The notes below the pieces were generated by a model. It was not told the DNA's origin and did no database searches. It was given only the letters and a program-made list of their open reading frames with translations. Below, piece by piece: positions 22,701 through 33,149 of a stretch of 64,000 bases of DNA. The translations under genes and the position numbers were made by a program. How positions within the stretch are numbered: position 1 is the stretch's first letter; every line of letters starts with the position of its first letter. This DNA comes from Cyprinodon diabolis (lineage: Eukaryota; Chordata; Actinopteri; Cyprinodontiformes; Cyprinodontidae): NCBI GenBank assembly GCA_030533445.1, contig CM060072.1, positions 19,843,767-19,907,766 on the forward strand. The letters run 5' to 3'.

Positions 22701-24962
22701 CATCAGAATGAGCTAACTACACAAACTTGTGGAATATTTGACTTACTATTGCATACAGCCGAGACGGAGGAATATTTTATGGTTTGAGTACAGGCATATA
22801 GTTTGCTGAGCAAATAAAAAAAAAAAAATGCAACAACCCCTTCCAGGATCTTTGGTCTGTTTGCTAAACAATGTGTGGCTTGAAATGCCGGAAAATCAAC
22901 AACTGTCATCCGCCCAAAGATGGAGGTGATCGAGTGTTTCCTTAAATGTGACAGACAATCGTTTCTCTATGGACGTCTTTATGCAGCAGCCATCAGAAAG
23001 TAGGCTGATCAAGAGGGAGGGGGGTTAAAAATAATGTACCAGTTAAAGTCAAACATATCAGCAACATTTATGTTAAAAAGATCAAACTAATTTAAGCTTC
23101 TTTTGGGTTTATGAAAATATAATTCTACATAAGACGCAAGTCTGACTTCAGAACAGATGAGGATACTTTGAATAATATTAATATGTTCTTCAACACACCG
23201 GAGAGGAAAGTTTAATCTATAGCCAAGCTATCAAGAGTTGCTAGAAAGAGAAAAGCGTTTCCATGGAGATAGTCTCCAATACCTGATGTCTTCCTTGTTG
23301 ATAACCAAGCGGTTAGCTTAACGCATTGCTATGTGGACAGGGAAACAAAATGCTAGAAATAAATAACCCATTTGAAAAAAGTAAAGAAATAAGGAAAAGC
23401 AAAACAAAGTATCCAAAGTAAAGTATCTTGCAGCTTCTAGGAGGAGCTTTTTGTCGGTATAAATTTCCACAGAGAGATTTAGTGTTGGGTGACTGGTATA
23501 AATAAAACAAGCTCACTCAGCTAATCATGAGACGGCTAGGAAACTTTTGGGGGTTTATGAATTCATTTTTGTTGAGGTCCTAATTTGTTCTGGACTAAAT
23601 AAGCTGTAGTCTTCTGATCTAAAAAAAATGCAATAACATGCACCCTTCCCTTTTTTATAATAATAATACATTTTATTTGTATTGCACTTTACATTTAAAA
23701 AAAAAATCTCAAAGTGCTAATAACCCCTTCTGAAAAAGCCTAGAGGACTCTGTTAGAAAACAAAGAATTTATTCAAGCTTTCTTGGCATGAGAGCAGGTA
23801 GAACAGGTGAGGGGCTGCTTTAAACCGATACTACACCCCTTAAAGTTGAACCACTTCAGAACAGATTGAGTCTTACTATATTGATGTTCATATACAAGGA
23901 GGTGGGAGGCACACTCTATACACCATGTATTTTTTTCTATCCCTCATTCTTTCTTAAGAGAATGCATCTCCAGTGACAAATGTCCTTCTCTGAACTCGAT
24001 GCTGTGAAAAGCAACTACGTAATCAGTCCAGCCCCTTTGTAAAAAGTTCTGTACTGCTCTACCTTTAAATAAAGAAAAAAAAGTGTTTCCACTTCCAATG
24101 CATTGTGATGTAGTAGTGCATAATATTAGACAATTGTGTGATGGTAAAACCTTTTTTGCAAGCTATAAGCATGATAATGTCAACTTTGATACATCAAACT
24201 TTTGCCTCAATTTCTAATTGTAAACGTGAAGCATATGGGGAAATGTAATGTATATAAAAGGTGGGACTCAAACTGCAAAAACCCTCTAATAACATGAAGA
24301 TCGGGCATAAACTTGTGGTTTGTGGAGTATCTTAGCAAACCGCTACAAAACTCCAAACAAGTCACAAAATATAAACACAGACTATCGAGATGAAAGCATA
24401 TTTTTAGCATATTTTCAGTATTTGCGCAGCATATACATCAGAGAATAATGAACTCAGACGATTAAGAACCACTGCAAAGCATCAAATCATTTTCATAAGC
24501 TCTATTAATTCATACCCAATAAAATAAAGTACATTAGGCGATAAAATATAACTGAAACTTGTATCCAATCTAACTGTATTGTCTCTGTAAAGTGCCTTGA
24601 GATGACATGTGTTGTGAAGTGGCGCTAAATACGTAAACTTAATTGAATTAATAAAAACAAGACCAAACACCTAAGTCCTGTTCAAACTGCATACTTAAAT
24701 TCTGAAATGCTGGTTTTCTTTGTGTATTTTATCTAAAAATAGAGGATAATTCTATTTACTCTGTTTGCTGTATTTGGGGTAAAAGGTTAATCATTCTGGT
24801 TTGTCGGCACCGTAAAGTCTTTACATAATCTTACATGAACATTGTCAGCTAACCGTGACCCACCTGTTCAAGGCTGTCGTCCTCTGCTAAAGCCCCTGTG
24901 CCGCCATTACTGTTAATAGGAATCTCCATTGTGGCTGCTTTACTCATAACATTGTCTGTCAT
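10559..24962 (-). CDS. arfip2: Arfaptin-2 (ADP-ribosylation factor interacting protein 2), complete
   Basis: Arfaptin-2 is a BAR-domain protein that forms a crescent dimer, senses curved Golgi membranes and binds GTP-bound Arl1, Arf and Rac1. Exons on the minus strand are 24962-24864, 18684-18576, 15178-15063, 13650-13429, 13329-13172, 11000-10826 and 10714-10559. They sum to 1035 nt (344 aa plus stop); human ARFIP2 is about 341 aa. All junctions are GT-AG and in phase. Residues 1-108 are the variable N-terminus, with ARFIP2-specific blocks ([33 protein letters not shown]). The arfaptin homology/BAR domain runs from about 110 to 320 ([26 protein letters not shown] segment, [27 protein letters not shown]). 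It ends in PSWLEEQ. The N-terminal blocks separate it from ARFIP1. Introns carry a Tc1 and a Rex3-like insertion, neither disturbing a splice site. Confidence 0.96.
10826..11000 (-). CDS. arfip2: arfip2 coding exon 6
   Basis: 175 nt, acceptor CACACAG, donor GTTAGT. It encodes [20 protein letters not shown] through KLKFLEENK. The Tc1 insertion begins 102 bp upstream of its acceptor. Confidence 0.95.
11102..11303. repeat. Tc1 left terminal inverted repeat
   Basis: 202 bp, exact reverse complement of 12512-12713 by visual comparison. Confidence 0.93.
11421..12425 (+). CDS. Tc1-type DD34E transposase, apparently intact
   Basis: 334 aa from ATG 11421 (MGKTADLT), the usual Tc1-family start; an upstream in-frame ATG at 11385 is less likely. 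The N-terminal third is a paired-like helix-turn-helix DNA-binding region ([20 protein letters not shown]) followed by a GRKR-type hook and basic stretch. The catalytic triad is D148 (FSDESKF), D238 (FQQDLAPAH) and E273 (NPIENLWG), with 34 residues between the last two. No stop or frameshift was seen. Length is normal for the family. Whether it is expressed or active cannot be told from sequence. Confidence 0.95.
   Translation: MGKTADLTVVQKTTIDTLHKEGKTQKVIAKEAGCSQSSVSKHINREAKGRKRCGRKKCTSKRDNRTLERIVKQNPFKNVGEIHKEWTAAGVSASRTTTHRRMKDMGFCCRIPCVKPLLNHRQRQKRLAWAKEKQDWTAGEWSKVMFSDESKFCISFGNQGPRVWRKRREALHPRCLKSSVKFPQSVMVWGAMSSAGVGPLCFLRSRVNAATYQEVLEHFMLPAADQLFGDADFIFQQDLAPAHSAKATSTWLKDHGIPVLNWPANSPDLNPIENLWGIVKKKMQYTRPNNSEELKATIRATSAIITPEQCHRLIDSMPRRIAAVIQAKGGPTKY
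12512..12713. repeat. Tc1 right terminal inverted repeat
   Basis: 202 bp, exact reverse complement of 11102-11303 by visual comparison. Confidence 0.93.
13172..13329 (-). CDS. arfip2: arfip2 coding exon 5
   Basis: 158 nt, acceptor TTACAG, donor GTAAGG. It encodes [20 protein letters not shown] and then [18 protein letters not shown]..., central BAR helix. Confidence 0.96.
13429..13650 (-). CDS. arfip2: arfip2 coding exon 4
   Basis: 222 nt, acceptor TTTTAG, donor GTGAGA. It begins [20 protein letters not shown] and carries the first long BAR helix, ending at SQKSPELR. Confidence 0.96.
13846..14763 (-). mobile_element. 5'-truncated RTE-clade (Rex3-like) LINE
   Basis: 918 bp on the minus strand, flanked by an 11-bp target duplication TGCACTTGAAA (13835-13845 and 14764-14774). 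The reading frame carries the end of a reverse transcriptase ([28 protein letters not shown]) and a C-terminal domain ending PPRPDPG. It is interrupted by one in-frame TAA (14311-14313). Directly after the stop comes a tail of GATG/GGAT units, as described for Rex3 retrotransposons, which have almost no 3' UTR beyond GATG repeats. It lies in the arfip2 intron between coding exons 3 and 4. The endonuclease and most of the RT are missing. Confidence 0.88.
15063..15178 (-). CDS. arfip2: arfip2 coding exon 3
   Basis: 116 nt, acceptor TTTTAG, donor GTATCT. It encodes a serine-rich linker ([17 protein letters not shown]) and then [10 protein letters not shown], the start of the arfaptin homology region. 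Confidence 0.93.
15179..18575. other. arfip2 intron (coding exons 2-3)
   Basis: No coding exon seen. Small repeat-like pieces are present: about 16896-16960 (CAAGGGGAGGATGCCCCCCC, resembling hAT-derived fish repeats) and about 17150-17190 (a GAACACTTTTGCGAGGCACTT stretch resembling a Tc1-type terminal repeat). Confidence 0.5.
18576..18684 (-). CDS. arfip2: arfip2 coding exon 2
   Basis: 109 nt, acceptor TATAG, donor GTAACG. It encodes [20 protein letters not shown] and then [16 protein letters not shown], diagnostic of ARFIP2 rather than ARFIP1. Confidence 0.95.
18685..24863. other. Large arfip2 intron (coding exons 1-2)
   Basis: No supportable coding exon. Fragments of common teleost repeats lie at about 23650-23720 (ATTTTATTTGTATTGCACTT) and 24585-24660 (AAGTGCCTTGAGATGACATG); the latter matches the 3' end of the larger copy at 27757-28215. 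Confidence 0.5.
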
Positions 24963-24974
24963 AGTGACTTATGT
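24864..24974 (-). CDS. arfip2: arfip2 coding exon 1
   Basis: ATG at 24962, coding to 24864 (33 codons, [20 protein letters not shown] and onward to EDDSLEQ). Acceptor TTGCAG at 24976-24975 leaves 12 nt of 5' UTR in this exon; donor GTGGGT. The start is chosen because it reproduces the MTD... N-terminus of vertebrate ARFIP2. Confidence 0.93.
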
Positions 24975-27052
24975 CTGCAAGAAAAAAAAAAAAAAGAGAG
25001 AGAAAAGGGAGGGTAAATGATGCAAAGGCCTGACCACAGCCTGGACCGCAGAACTTAGTTAAAACACACAAATCAATAAAGTGGATGGGATTACATTCAC
25101 TGCAGACAACAGCGGAGGAGGATTTGAAAGAGCAAGGCTACTGCTCAGGACAAAACAACACCTATTAACCCCCCCCCCCCTTCTTTATATGCACATAGAC
25201 AAATAGGCGGTGAGCTACTGAGGTGAAATGGGCACTCTATTTCACAGACTAATCACCCTCTTATTACTAGCAAAAACAAACCCTGATAAAAAAAGGAGAC
25301 AGGAAGATGCTTAGAACAACCTGCTAAGAATTAGCCAATTCTCTGAAAACTGACATGAGCTACACCTTTTCCTTACTAGAACTGTGCTCCTTTCTGCTTG
25401 ATCAGCCCTGACTGGTGATAGGTGAGTCTGATCTGTTGCCAATAGATCAAAGAACGACACTAATGCAGTACCAGGTCACATAGAGTTCACTGTTTGGGTA
25501 TCAAATAAAATTCAAGAAACAATTCGATTCCAATTTTCAAGAATTAGAATAAATTGTTTTCGATCCAACCCAGTCTAATCTTAAATTGGAAAACTCGTAT
25601 ATAGTTGTTACCTGATAACATGGCTATGTAGTTATGCAACATATTGATACAAGTATTGTCTTAACATTCAACAGAAAATTCATAAAGTAATAGTTAAAGG
25701 CAGCTGTAAGTAAAGCGGAAAATACATTTAAAAATTAGTTATACGAGTCAATATTTAGGGATTACTATAAGAATTGAACTGAATTTAGAAGAAACCAGTT
25801 TTTCAGAGGTCATGATAAAACTAATCTAAAGATCAATGTTATAATGTCCCTAACAGTGAATCACAACAGTAACATGAGGACTTTTATATTAACCTCACAT
25901 TTAGAAATACATATTTACTTCATATGTTCCTCAAGTTTGAATACTTCTTTTACCCACTGTAGTTAATCTAAAATTAAACATACATAGTTTAAAATAAGCG
26001 AGTAGATATGAGCAAATATTTGAAACAATTGTGCTACAAGGTACACAATAATTGTGTCTAATTAAAGACACACTTATTGTTTATAAACAACAAGAGTTTA
26101 TCGATATGACAATGCATTGCCCTACTCTATAACATTCAGCAAAAGCATCATAACAAAACAAAAAAATATTATGATTTCAAAAGTGAATTGAGTTTATGTT
26201 GTGTCTGAGATGAATACATTTAACCAATGGAGTTGCTGCAGGTCAATAAGGTGTCTGTAAGTTTTAATGCTCACTAAAAAAGCACTGAAGGTGTAGAACT
26301 GAAGCTATGCAGACTGCTTGTTTAGGCTCTGACCCTTTTTTTTTTTTTTTTTTTTTTTACTCTTTTGGCCATGCCCAGTGTCTGATGACTTTACACACCA
26401 TCTAGGCTACACAGCAGTGTCCTTTCATACATTAAACACATAGAAAATGTTAAAACCCATAACTGATCTAAATCTGGTTGGTTGGTTAGTTAGTAAAAAT
26501 GGTCTGAGTTAAATGTATTACAGAATTATTTAGAAGGAGAAATCAACGTAAGCAGATAATAACTGTAGTAAACATCACATTAACAATACATTTGTTTGCA
26601 ATTATACCAAAAAAAAAAAAAAGATTAAGAAAAGCTTTCCATGCGAGTTAAAGAATTTTTTTGTGAGAAAAATCCTCTAAAACATATGGCAGGGAGTCCC
26701 ATCATACTAGGATGTAGCTTCTGGGACGTGGCAGGAAATACTGAGACCTGGCAGGTGCATCAGGGCAGGTGCAAAGGTCTCACCAAGGCACCTAAATCCA
26801 CCCAAATATATAATGTGAACCTGTGTGGAAAATGTTAACTTATTCATTAAATGCGCGCGAAATAACATTAGATTTATGGGCATCTGGGTTTGAATAATAC
26901 ATATCTTCAGTTAAACACCTCGCATGCTGTATTTGCAAAGCTGCAAAACAAACACACCCATAATTCTCTCAAAAATAGACAGAGATGTAAAATATAAAAG
27001 AGAAAAAAAACAGTGAAAATAACTGAAATACAATTTTTAGAGTTTGACTTAC
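24975..27052. other. arfip2 first intron
   Basis: AT-rich, with a C10 run at about 25171-25180 and a T run at about 26337-26357. The open frame at 26641-26838 has no recognisable domain. Nothing else can be supported. Confidence 0.5.
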
Positions 27053-27350
27053 GATGTACTTGGTCCCTTCGTTGATACAGCTGCTCGCGAAGCTGACGCC
27101 AAAGCTAATAGCAAGCTAGCTGCAATGCATCTCTCTTCCTGCAAGGCTCTGAGCTTTATGTCGCGTCTATTCTGACTCCTAAGAGGAAGAGACCTTGAGA
27201 AACCCCTGCTTAAGGATATCTAAATAACATTTCGAGGTAATGTTTAACTCTGAGCGGCGTTGGCATGGAAGGACTCCGCGTAAATATCCCTACTCCTTTC
27301 ACTGTGAAGCCAGGGGGAAAAGCTTAACGGAACTGACAACGCGCTCCAGT
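27053..27350 (-). promoter_or_regulatory. arfip2: arfip2 5' noncoding exon and CpG-rich promoter
   Basis: A strong donor, GTAAGT, lies on the minus strand at 27052-27047. Upstream (27053-27350) the DNA is richer in GC and CpG than its surroundings, as expected for a housekeeping promoter. It would splice to the acceptor at 24975. The transcription start and left limit are estimates. Confidence 0.55.
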
Positions 27351-27756
27351 ACAAAGATCGTCTATTGGTGACAGGATGTGTAACTAGCTACACCGTTTGC
27401 CCAAATCCAAGAAAAACCTGGATGACAGAAAAGTAATAACAAAAAACTTATGAATAGAGATTTTTTTAAATTATTATTTTATTTATCAGTTTTGCACCAA
27501 AGAGCACTCCTCGATGGAGAGCTTTGACCTAAGGAATTTCGTGGCACTTTATTTAATACAAAAATACTACAGTGTCTTTTTATTAAATCCAGTGTCTTCT
27601 TGTTAAATGGTTAAATTGCAAGCAAATATCAGCCATTGGGAAAAAGAAACAAAACAAATCTGTGAAATTTAAATACAACGTGATTAGTTACATATCCACA
27701 TAAACCTATCTTTGAAAGAGATATATGTTTCTTTCAAATAAATATCAGCTGTGCTA

Positions 27757-28215
27757 TAGATGTTGGAGATCGGCCTGTATTTCCAGTGTAGTCCTGTTTC
27801 TCTGACTGTGACTGGCTGGATGTGCTCTCTTCATGCCCTGACATGAGAGTTGGCTTGGAGCTTGTCTGCCTGGCTGTGTGTGTCTTGGACGGGGCCGCCT
27901 TTTATAGCTGCTTTTTGTATCTTTGCTTCTGTCTCCTTAAACCCCAGTTGGCCTCAGCAGATGGCCGCTCACACTGAGCCTGGTTCTGCTGGAGGTTTCT
28001 TCCTGTTAAAAGGGAGTTTTTCCTCTCCACTGTTGCTATAAGCATGCTTAGTGTGAAGGATTGCATCCCAGTCAATGAGTCGATGCAATCAACTGGTTTT
28101 CCTTAGATAGAAAACTTTGAATCAATTTGACTGTATGATCTGTTGAACTGTAAAGTGCCTTGAGATGACATGTGTTGTGAATCGGCGCTATAAAAATAAA
28201 CTGAATTGAACTGAA
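27757..28215 (+). repeat. Teleost interspersed repeat with AATTGAA-type 3' tail
   Basis: It contains the segment GGTTTCTTCCTGTTAAAAGG (about 27987-28010) and ends in TGCCTTGAGATGACATGTGT followed by a GAATTGAACTGAA tail. I recognise this as a very common non-coding interspersed repeat in fish genomes, probably a LINE-mobilised 3' end. A short second copy of the tail is at 24585-24660. The family name is uncertain. Confidence 0.6.
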
Positions 28216-28329
28216 ATGGAAAGAAAGTTTTTACTGTTTTTTTTATGGTTCATTTTCTTTCTTGTTTTAATTTTTTATTTTAACTGGTTGTTTTAGGTAG
28301 GGCAGGAACTTTTCTCTTGAATGTACAGG

Positions 28330-29668
28330 CTGGGCCGGATTTTAGCAGGGGCTTACCGGGGCTGCAGCCCGGGGCCCCGGCATTTCGGGGGCCCCGAAGG
28401 ATGTTTTATATTTTTGTGAATGGATAGTGTCAGAATTTACCATCTTTTTTTCCCCTCACAATGTGCGGTGCCCCCTATGTGTGTTGTAACTGCGACTTTT
28501 GAGACCCCCTCATTGAGAAGATGATGAAAGAGTGGCTGAGGGAGGTGAATGTAAGGAGACCAGGTGTTTTTTTTCCACTCAACATGCTGTTAATCTTTGA
28601 CTCCATGCGTGCCCATCTCACAGCTGATGAGAAAAACATGGTGAATCAAATGTTATCCCGGGAACTTTTTGACATGAGGGTTAAAATTATGTTAAAAGAA
28701 CTTTGGGGCTGTAAAATAATTTGAAAACAAACTTGGTCTTTTTTAAAGTTTATCTGCTAAATTAAAGTAAAAATTTAAATGATTGTAGATACAAAACAAA
28801 GATTGTGCATGTCTGCATTATAAGACAGGCTCAAAGTTTCAAACTGTTCAGGGTTTAGTATTGTTTTCTTATTTGGTTTGCATTTGAGTAAATTTAGGTC
28901 GTGTTTGTGGTTCAAGTTCCTACTAAGAAGTTGAATGCAAAAGTGTCATTCATAAATGGAAATCTGTATTTTGTTCTTCATATTTTTCAAGATGTTCTCT
29001 GTAAAAACCTTGGTCTAGAAGATGAAAATTGTTCATTTGCACCCACCTCTGCTTTTATTGAGAACCGGGGGCTGTAGAAAATCCTTCAGAGGGCAGCACT
29101 TTGGACTTACCTGGGTCAGGATATTTTCTGAAAACTACAGTAGGCCTATGCCTGATCTTTTTTTTCAGAAGATATTGTTTATATCCATGTTCTGTCTGAC
29201 TGGCAGAGAAGAACTTTTTTGACATTTATTTCCTCCACTATTTACCAAGAACTTTAAAACCAAAGAAAAGTTTGAGTTTTGATATATTCCACTTATTTGG
29301 ACTTGTGAATGCTGGGGATATTTATATAAATATTGTTTTACTCGCTTTGCTTTGTAAAAGTATATTTGAGCATTGCACTTTCTTGCACTCAATCTGTTTT
29401 ATAGTTTGTGTTTACTATTCAGTGATTTTATTTTGTGATGCAAGCATCATATTCTAGTTTCAACCCCAACATGTGGTTTAGTCTTTCTAGAAAAGAGTTC
29501 AGAGTTGTTTGTAGTTTGTGACAACTGGCGTATTAAAGTTGTAAGTTGTCAAAACTTACTGTTCGGACATTTTCTGCTCATCCTAACCCTTTTTTTTTTG
29601 GACTCTAGCCCAGGGGCCCCCATCCTGACTCCAGCCCAGGGGCCCCCATCGTCCTAAATCCGGCCCTG
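28330..29668. mobile_element. Non-autonomous hAT-like DNA transposon
   Basis: 1339 bp bounded by an 8-bp target duplication TGTACAGG (28322-28329 and 29669-29676). The terminal inverted repeats are 14-15 bp: the left end reads CTGGGCCGGATTTTA, and the right end reverse-complemented reads CAGGGCCGGATTTA. Both features fit the hAT superfamily. The subterminal regions are very GC-rich in an AT-rich setting and contain a near-tandem copy of GACTCCAGCCCAGGGGCCCC near the right end. No hAT transposase is present; the interior holds a pogo-type scrap at 28503-28724. Confidence 0.82.
28503..28724 (+). pseudogene. Pogo/Tigger-type DDE transposase fragment inside the hAT-like element
   Basis: The plus-strand frame reads EWLREVNVRRPGVFFP and then LLIFDSMRAHLTADEKNMV. 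This resembles the segment around the second catalytic aspartate of pogo/Tigger (DDE_1) transposases, where the family typically has W-RRPG and then LD-FR-H. The frame runs to a stop at 28722-28724 but loses family similarity after about 28660. It is about 70 aa, with no HTH domain and no third catalytic residue seen. The similarity is judged from memory. Confidence 0.6.
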
Positions 29669-29676
29669 TGTACAGG

Positions 29677-31000
29677 GATATTATGTGGACAATCTAGCTG
29701 TACAGGTTCTCAAATTTTTTAGACCTTTTTCATACCTAAAAAAATAACATTGATATTGTATTTATTAAAATTTTTATATTACTTTTTTTGTTGATTTAAG
29801 AGTCAAATCAGGAACTATTTTGTCTGATAGTCCCTCTTTATTATAAAAAAGCACATAGCCTCACTTTATGAAGCAATTAAATAAACACCATTCATTTATT
29901 TAAAAAAAAACAGGAAAAAGCTCTATCATAAGAAAAATATATATAACATAATATCGTGCAAGGAATCTAAGGTATTTTTTAATTAAATATTTTGTATTTT
30001 TTTAGATGAAAGTTTACAAATAAAATGAAATAAAAAAAATCCCATATTGTACCTTTTACCTTTATTATCCACTTTATTCATTCACATATGTCAATTTCCA
30101 AAAATGCCTCCAGGTCGTATTTAAATATATTAAATGAAGACCTAATGTCGTCATGTGATTGCCCTATAAAGCTTAAACAGCCCAAAAATGAATAAGTAAA
30201 ATATTGAAATATTGCATAACCTTTGAGACTATAGTATGAATCATGATTAAATATACAAATTCATATAGTCAATCTTTTTTCTCTTTATTTTATTTGTTTT
30301 GTTCAAATAAAATGTGGGTGAAATTGGAAATACTTGACTGATCTTCAATTAATACATCTGGGGGATTTTTTCACAAGAGGCTGGGGACATGGAATCCTAA
30401 TGGACCATAGTCAGGACCTCCATATTGAAGATGCTGCTTCTAGAAACTGTGACCTGAAAGATTTGGTGCTTATAATAGCAGCATCCACAAGCCCTGATGG
30501 TGGACAGTAGTGCTGAGGGGAAAAGTAGTCTTTACGGCTCAGTTGTCTTTGGGGGCTCCTGAAGCAGCTGGCTGGTACAGGGGTATGGACATTGTTTAGC
30601 GAGGGAAGGGGCACTTTGATTATCTCCTTAATCATGTCACATAGTGTCCCCTATGGCAAAGGCAGATCCTGAGGATTCAGGGCAATGTAGTTCCATCACT
30701 GTTGCAGAGGTTGTTGAGGTAGTTAAAAAAAAAAGAGCTGAAGTAAATAATTAGATTAACCTCGATTAAAAGATTGTTGTAATAATCATTAACCAATTAA
30801 GTAATTAAATACTCATTTACTGGAGTTTTCAGACTAAACTATGCCATTTACTGAAAGAATCTCCCACTCAGAGTAGTAATGAGGCCAAAACTGTACAAAA
30901 TATATACTTTTGGAATCTAAGAAAAAAAAAAAAAAAAAAACTTCTTTGCCTGTAAATATGCTCAGTGTAGGACGCCTTGAATTACATAGTTTTAGCTTCA
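29677..31000. other. Intergenic, no features
   Basis: AT-rich sequence with poly-A/T runs (for example about 30920-30940). No coding exon or recognisable element seen. Confidence 0.5.
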
Positions 31001-31014
31001 CCTGTTTTAAATAC

Positions 31015-31385
31015 ATCCATCCATCTTCTCCTGCTTATTTAGTCAGGGTCATGGTGGGGCCAGTGCCTATCTTTGGCAGACTATGGGCGAAGTACACCCT
31101 GGACAGGTCACCAGTCTGTCACAGGGAAACACAGAGACATAAAACCATGCACACACACACACATCCCCACCTAAGGACAATTTTTAGAGAAGCCAGTTCA
31201 CCTAACTATCATGTTTTTGGACTTTGGGAGGAAGCCGGAGTACCTGTAGAAAACCCACACATGCATGGGCAGAACATGCTAACTCTATGCAGAATGACAC
31301 TGGGCCAGAAATTGAGGCCAAAACCTTCTTGCTGCAAGTCATCAGTGCCACAAACTTCACCACCATGCAGCTCATTTCAAATACA
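31015..31385 (-). repeat. Non-coding interspersed repeat with Rex3-like (GGAT) tail
   Basis: It starts at the left with CATCCATCCATCTTCTCCTG and contains TTTGGGAGGAAGCCGGAGTA and AAAACCCACACATGCATGGG, hallmarks of a very common teleost repeat. The terminal CCATCC units match the tail of the Rex3-like LINE at 13846, which suggests mobilisation by RTE machinery. A (CA)n stretch lies at about 31147-31163. The open frame across it is fortuitous. Confidence 0.6.
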
Positions 31386-32938
31386 GTACGCCTAAAATAA
31401 AGTAAAAAAATATGAAAATATAAGAACCTTTTTTCATATTATTATTAATTGTCTAATCAAAGAAAAAATAGCCACCAGTTTAATTGATTAGCAAAAATAA
31501 TCAATAGTTATAACCTTCTGCCCCTTGCCACTGATTCTTTTTATTTTTCACAAAGACATAGTACTGGAGAGGAGGTTGTTGGGTTTGGAAATCTCTCGAT
31601 CTTTTGTCTTCTTCAGGCCGTGACCTTCAGCATGCACTGCAGCAGTTGGCAGCTACTGTAAGTGTAACACTTGGGCTTGGCTGACTGCAAAATGAGCTCA
31701 GAAGTAGATTCGGCTATAGAGTCAAGGGGTGTGAATAAGCACAAAAAAGAAAATGATTAATAGTTGTATATTTATTTTCTAATAGAAAGAGTATTGGTTA
31801 TATATACATGTTAATGAGCTATATTATACGATTTATATGGATATACATTAATAGAATATACACACACAAATTAGATGATCAATATAATTTCAAAGGAAAA
31901 ACAAAAACAAATATATTCCAACAGGATAATTCAAAAGAGCAAAAAAAAAAAAATTAGACTCTTCAGTTCAATTATTTAAAGGTTCACAGTTCATGAGGTC
32001 CATTGGGAAAACAAAATCAGAGGATCCAGGTTTGTGAGAACTTTTTCCTACCACACTGTATCGGTGGTTCTCTGGTAGCTCGCCACCAAATGGACAGTTA
32101 AAGGAACAGCACACAACAACAAAAAAAAACTGACCTGAAATCAGGCCAGAATCATAAATTAGTAAAATAATAAACAATAAATTTAATCTTAGCAATAAAT
32201 AAAAACAATAAGTCAGTTAGTTATGCCATAAATCACAGCACTAAGACACATCAAATAATTTAAATAATAAACAAGATTTCTTTATGAAGCTTCAATGTTT
32301 CTAAATATCTCAAGGTAAATTAAAGTGCACTTATCATTCAAAAATGAAATCATGGGTCAACAAAAACCCAAATTATTTCAACAGTTCCATTTTAATTGTA
32401 TTGCGCAACACATATCAATAAACAATCAGATCTATTTAAACAAAAAGAACCATGGTTTCTAAGGCTGGAAAAGTTCCAAACAAAGTTCTATAATTAACCC
32501 AAAGCATAAAATAATGTATGACCAATACATTTACAGCTTGGGAAAAATCTTACTGCTTCTTGGTTGGGGAAAAGGTTCCCTCTGAATTAATCAAAAAAAT
32601 AAAGTCTGAGTGAAGCTGTGGGCGTGTCTGGGAGCTATATTAACTACCCATGTTAGCGTAGCATGCAACCGGTGTACTGCAGCATCACAAACTCAAAATA
32701 AGGAATAAAAATAATATACTTTAACTCACCGATGAGTAGATGATTTGGGAGAAGATATAGGGAATGTCCACCAGGTTATGAGTTGTAAATCTGCGGTATT
32801 ATTTAAGTTATCAGTAAGTTTGAATGAACAATCAAGCATGAGGCAATAGATGAAAACAAACTTACCGAGTTGTAAGAAGCTAAAGTGATCTATGGTGAAG
32901 GCATTAGAGTAAATTAAGCAACGGTGGAGTGTCAAGGC

Positions 32939-32940
<2 letters not shown>
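31386..32940. other. Intergenic, possible spliced noncoding exons on minus strand
   Basis: No coding sequence. On the minus strand, donor-like GTAAGT and GTGAGT sites occur at about 32863-32868 and 32723-32728. No domain is encoded. Confidence 0.3.

Positions 32941-32972
<32 letters not shown>
32941..32972. repeat. Poly-T run
   Basis: An uninterrupted run of about 32 T. It could be the A-tail of a minus-strand retroposed sequence just left of the I-clade LINE. Confidence 0.9.
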
Positions 32973-33149
32973 CAAAAACAGAGAAGCCACAGCGAGGAGC
33001 AGCTGGGAGCAGCGTTGGCTGTAGCATCTTCTTCTTCTTCTTCTTCTTTGATAATTTTTGGCGGTTGGCAAACAACAGATAGATGCATTTCCGCCATCTA
33101 CTGGAATGGAGTGTGGACCAGAATGACTCTCAGGAATTAAATTCTATTA

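Noticed and set aside
30910..31395. 161-aa plus-strand frame
   Set aside because: It runs across a poly-A tract and a multi-copy non-coding fish repeat.
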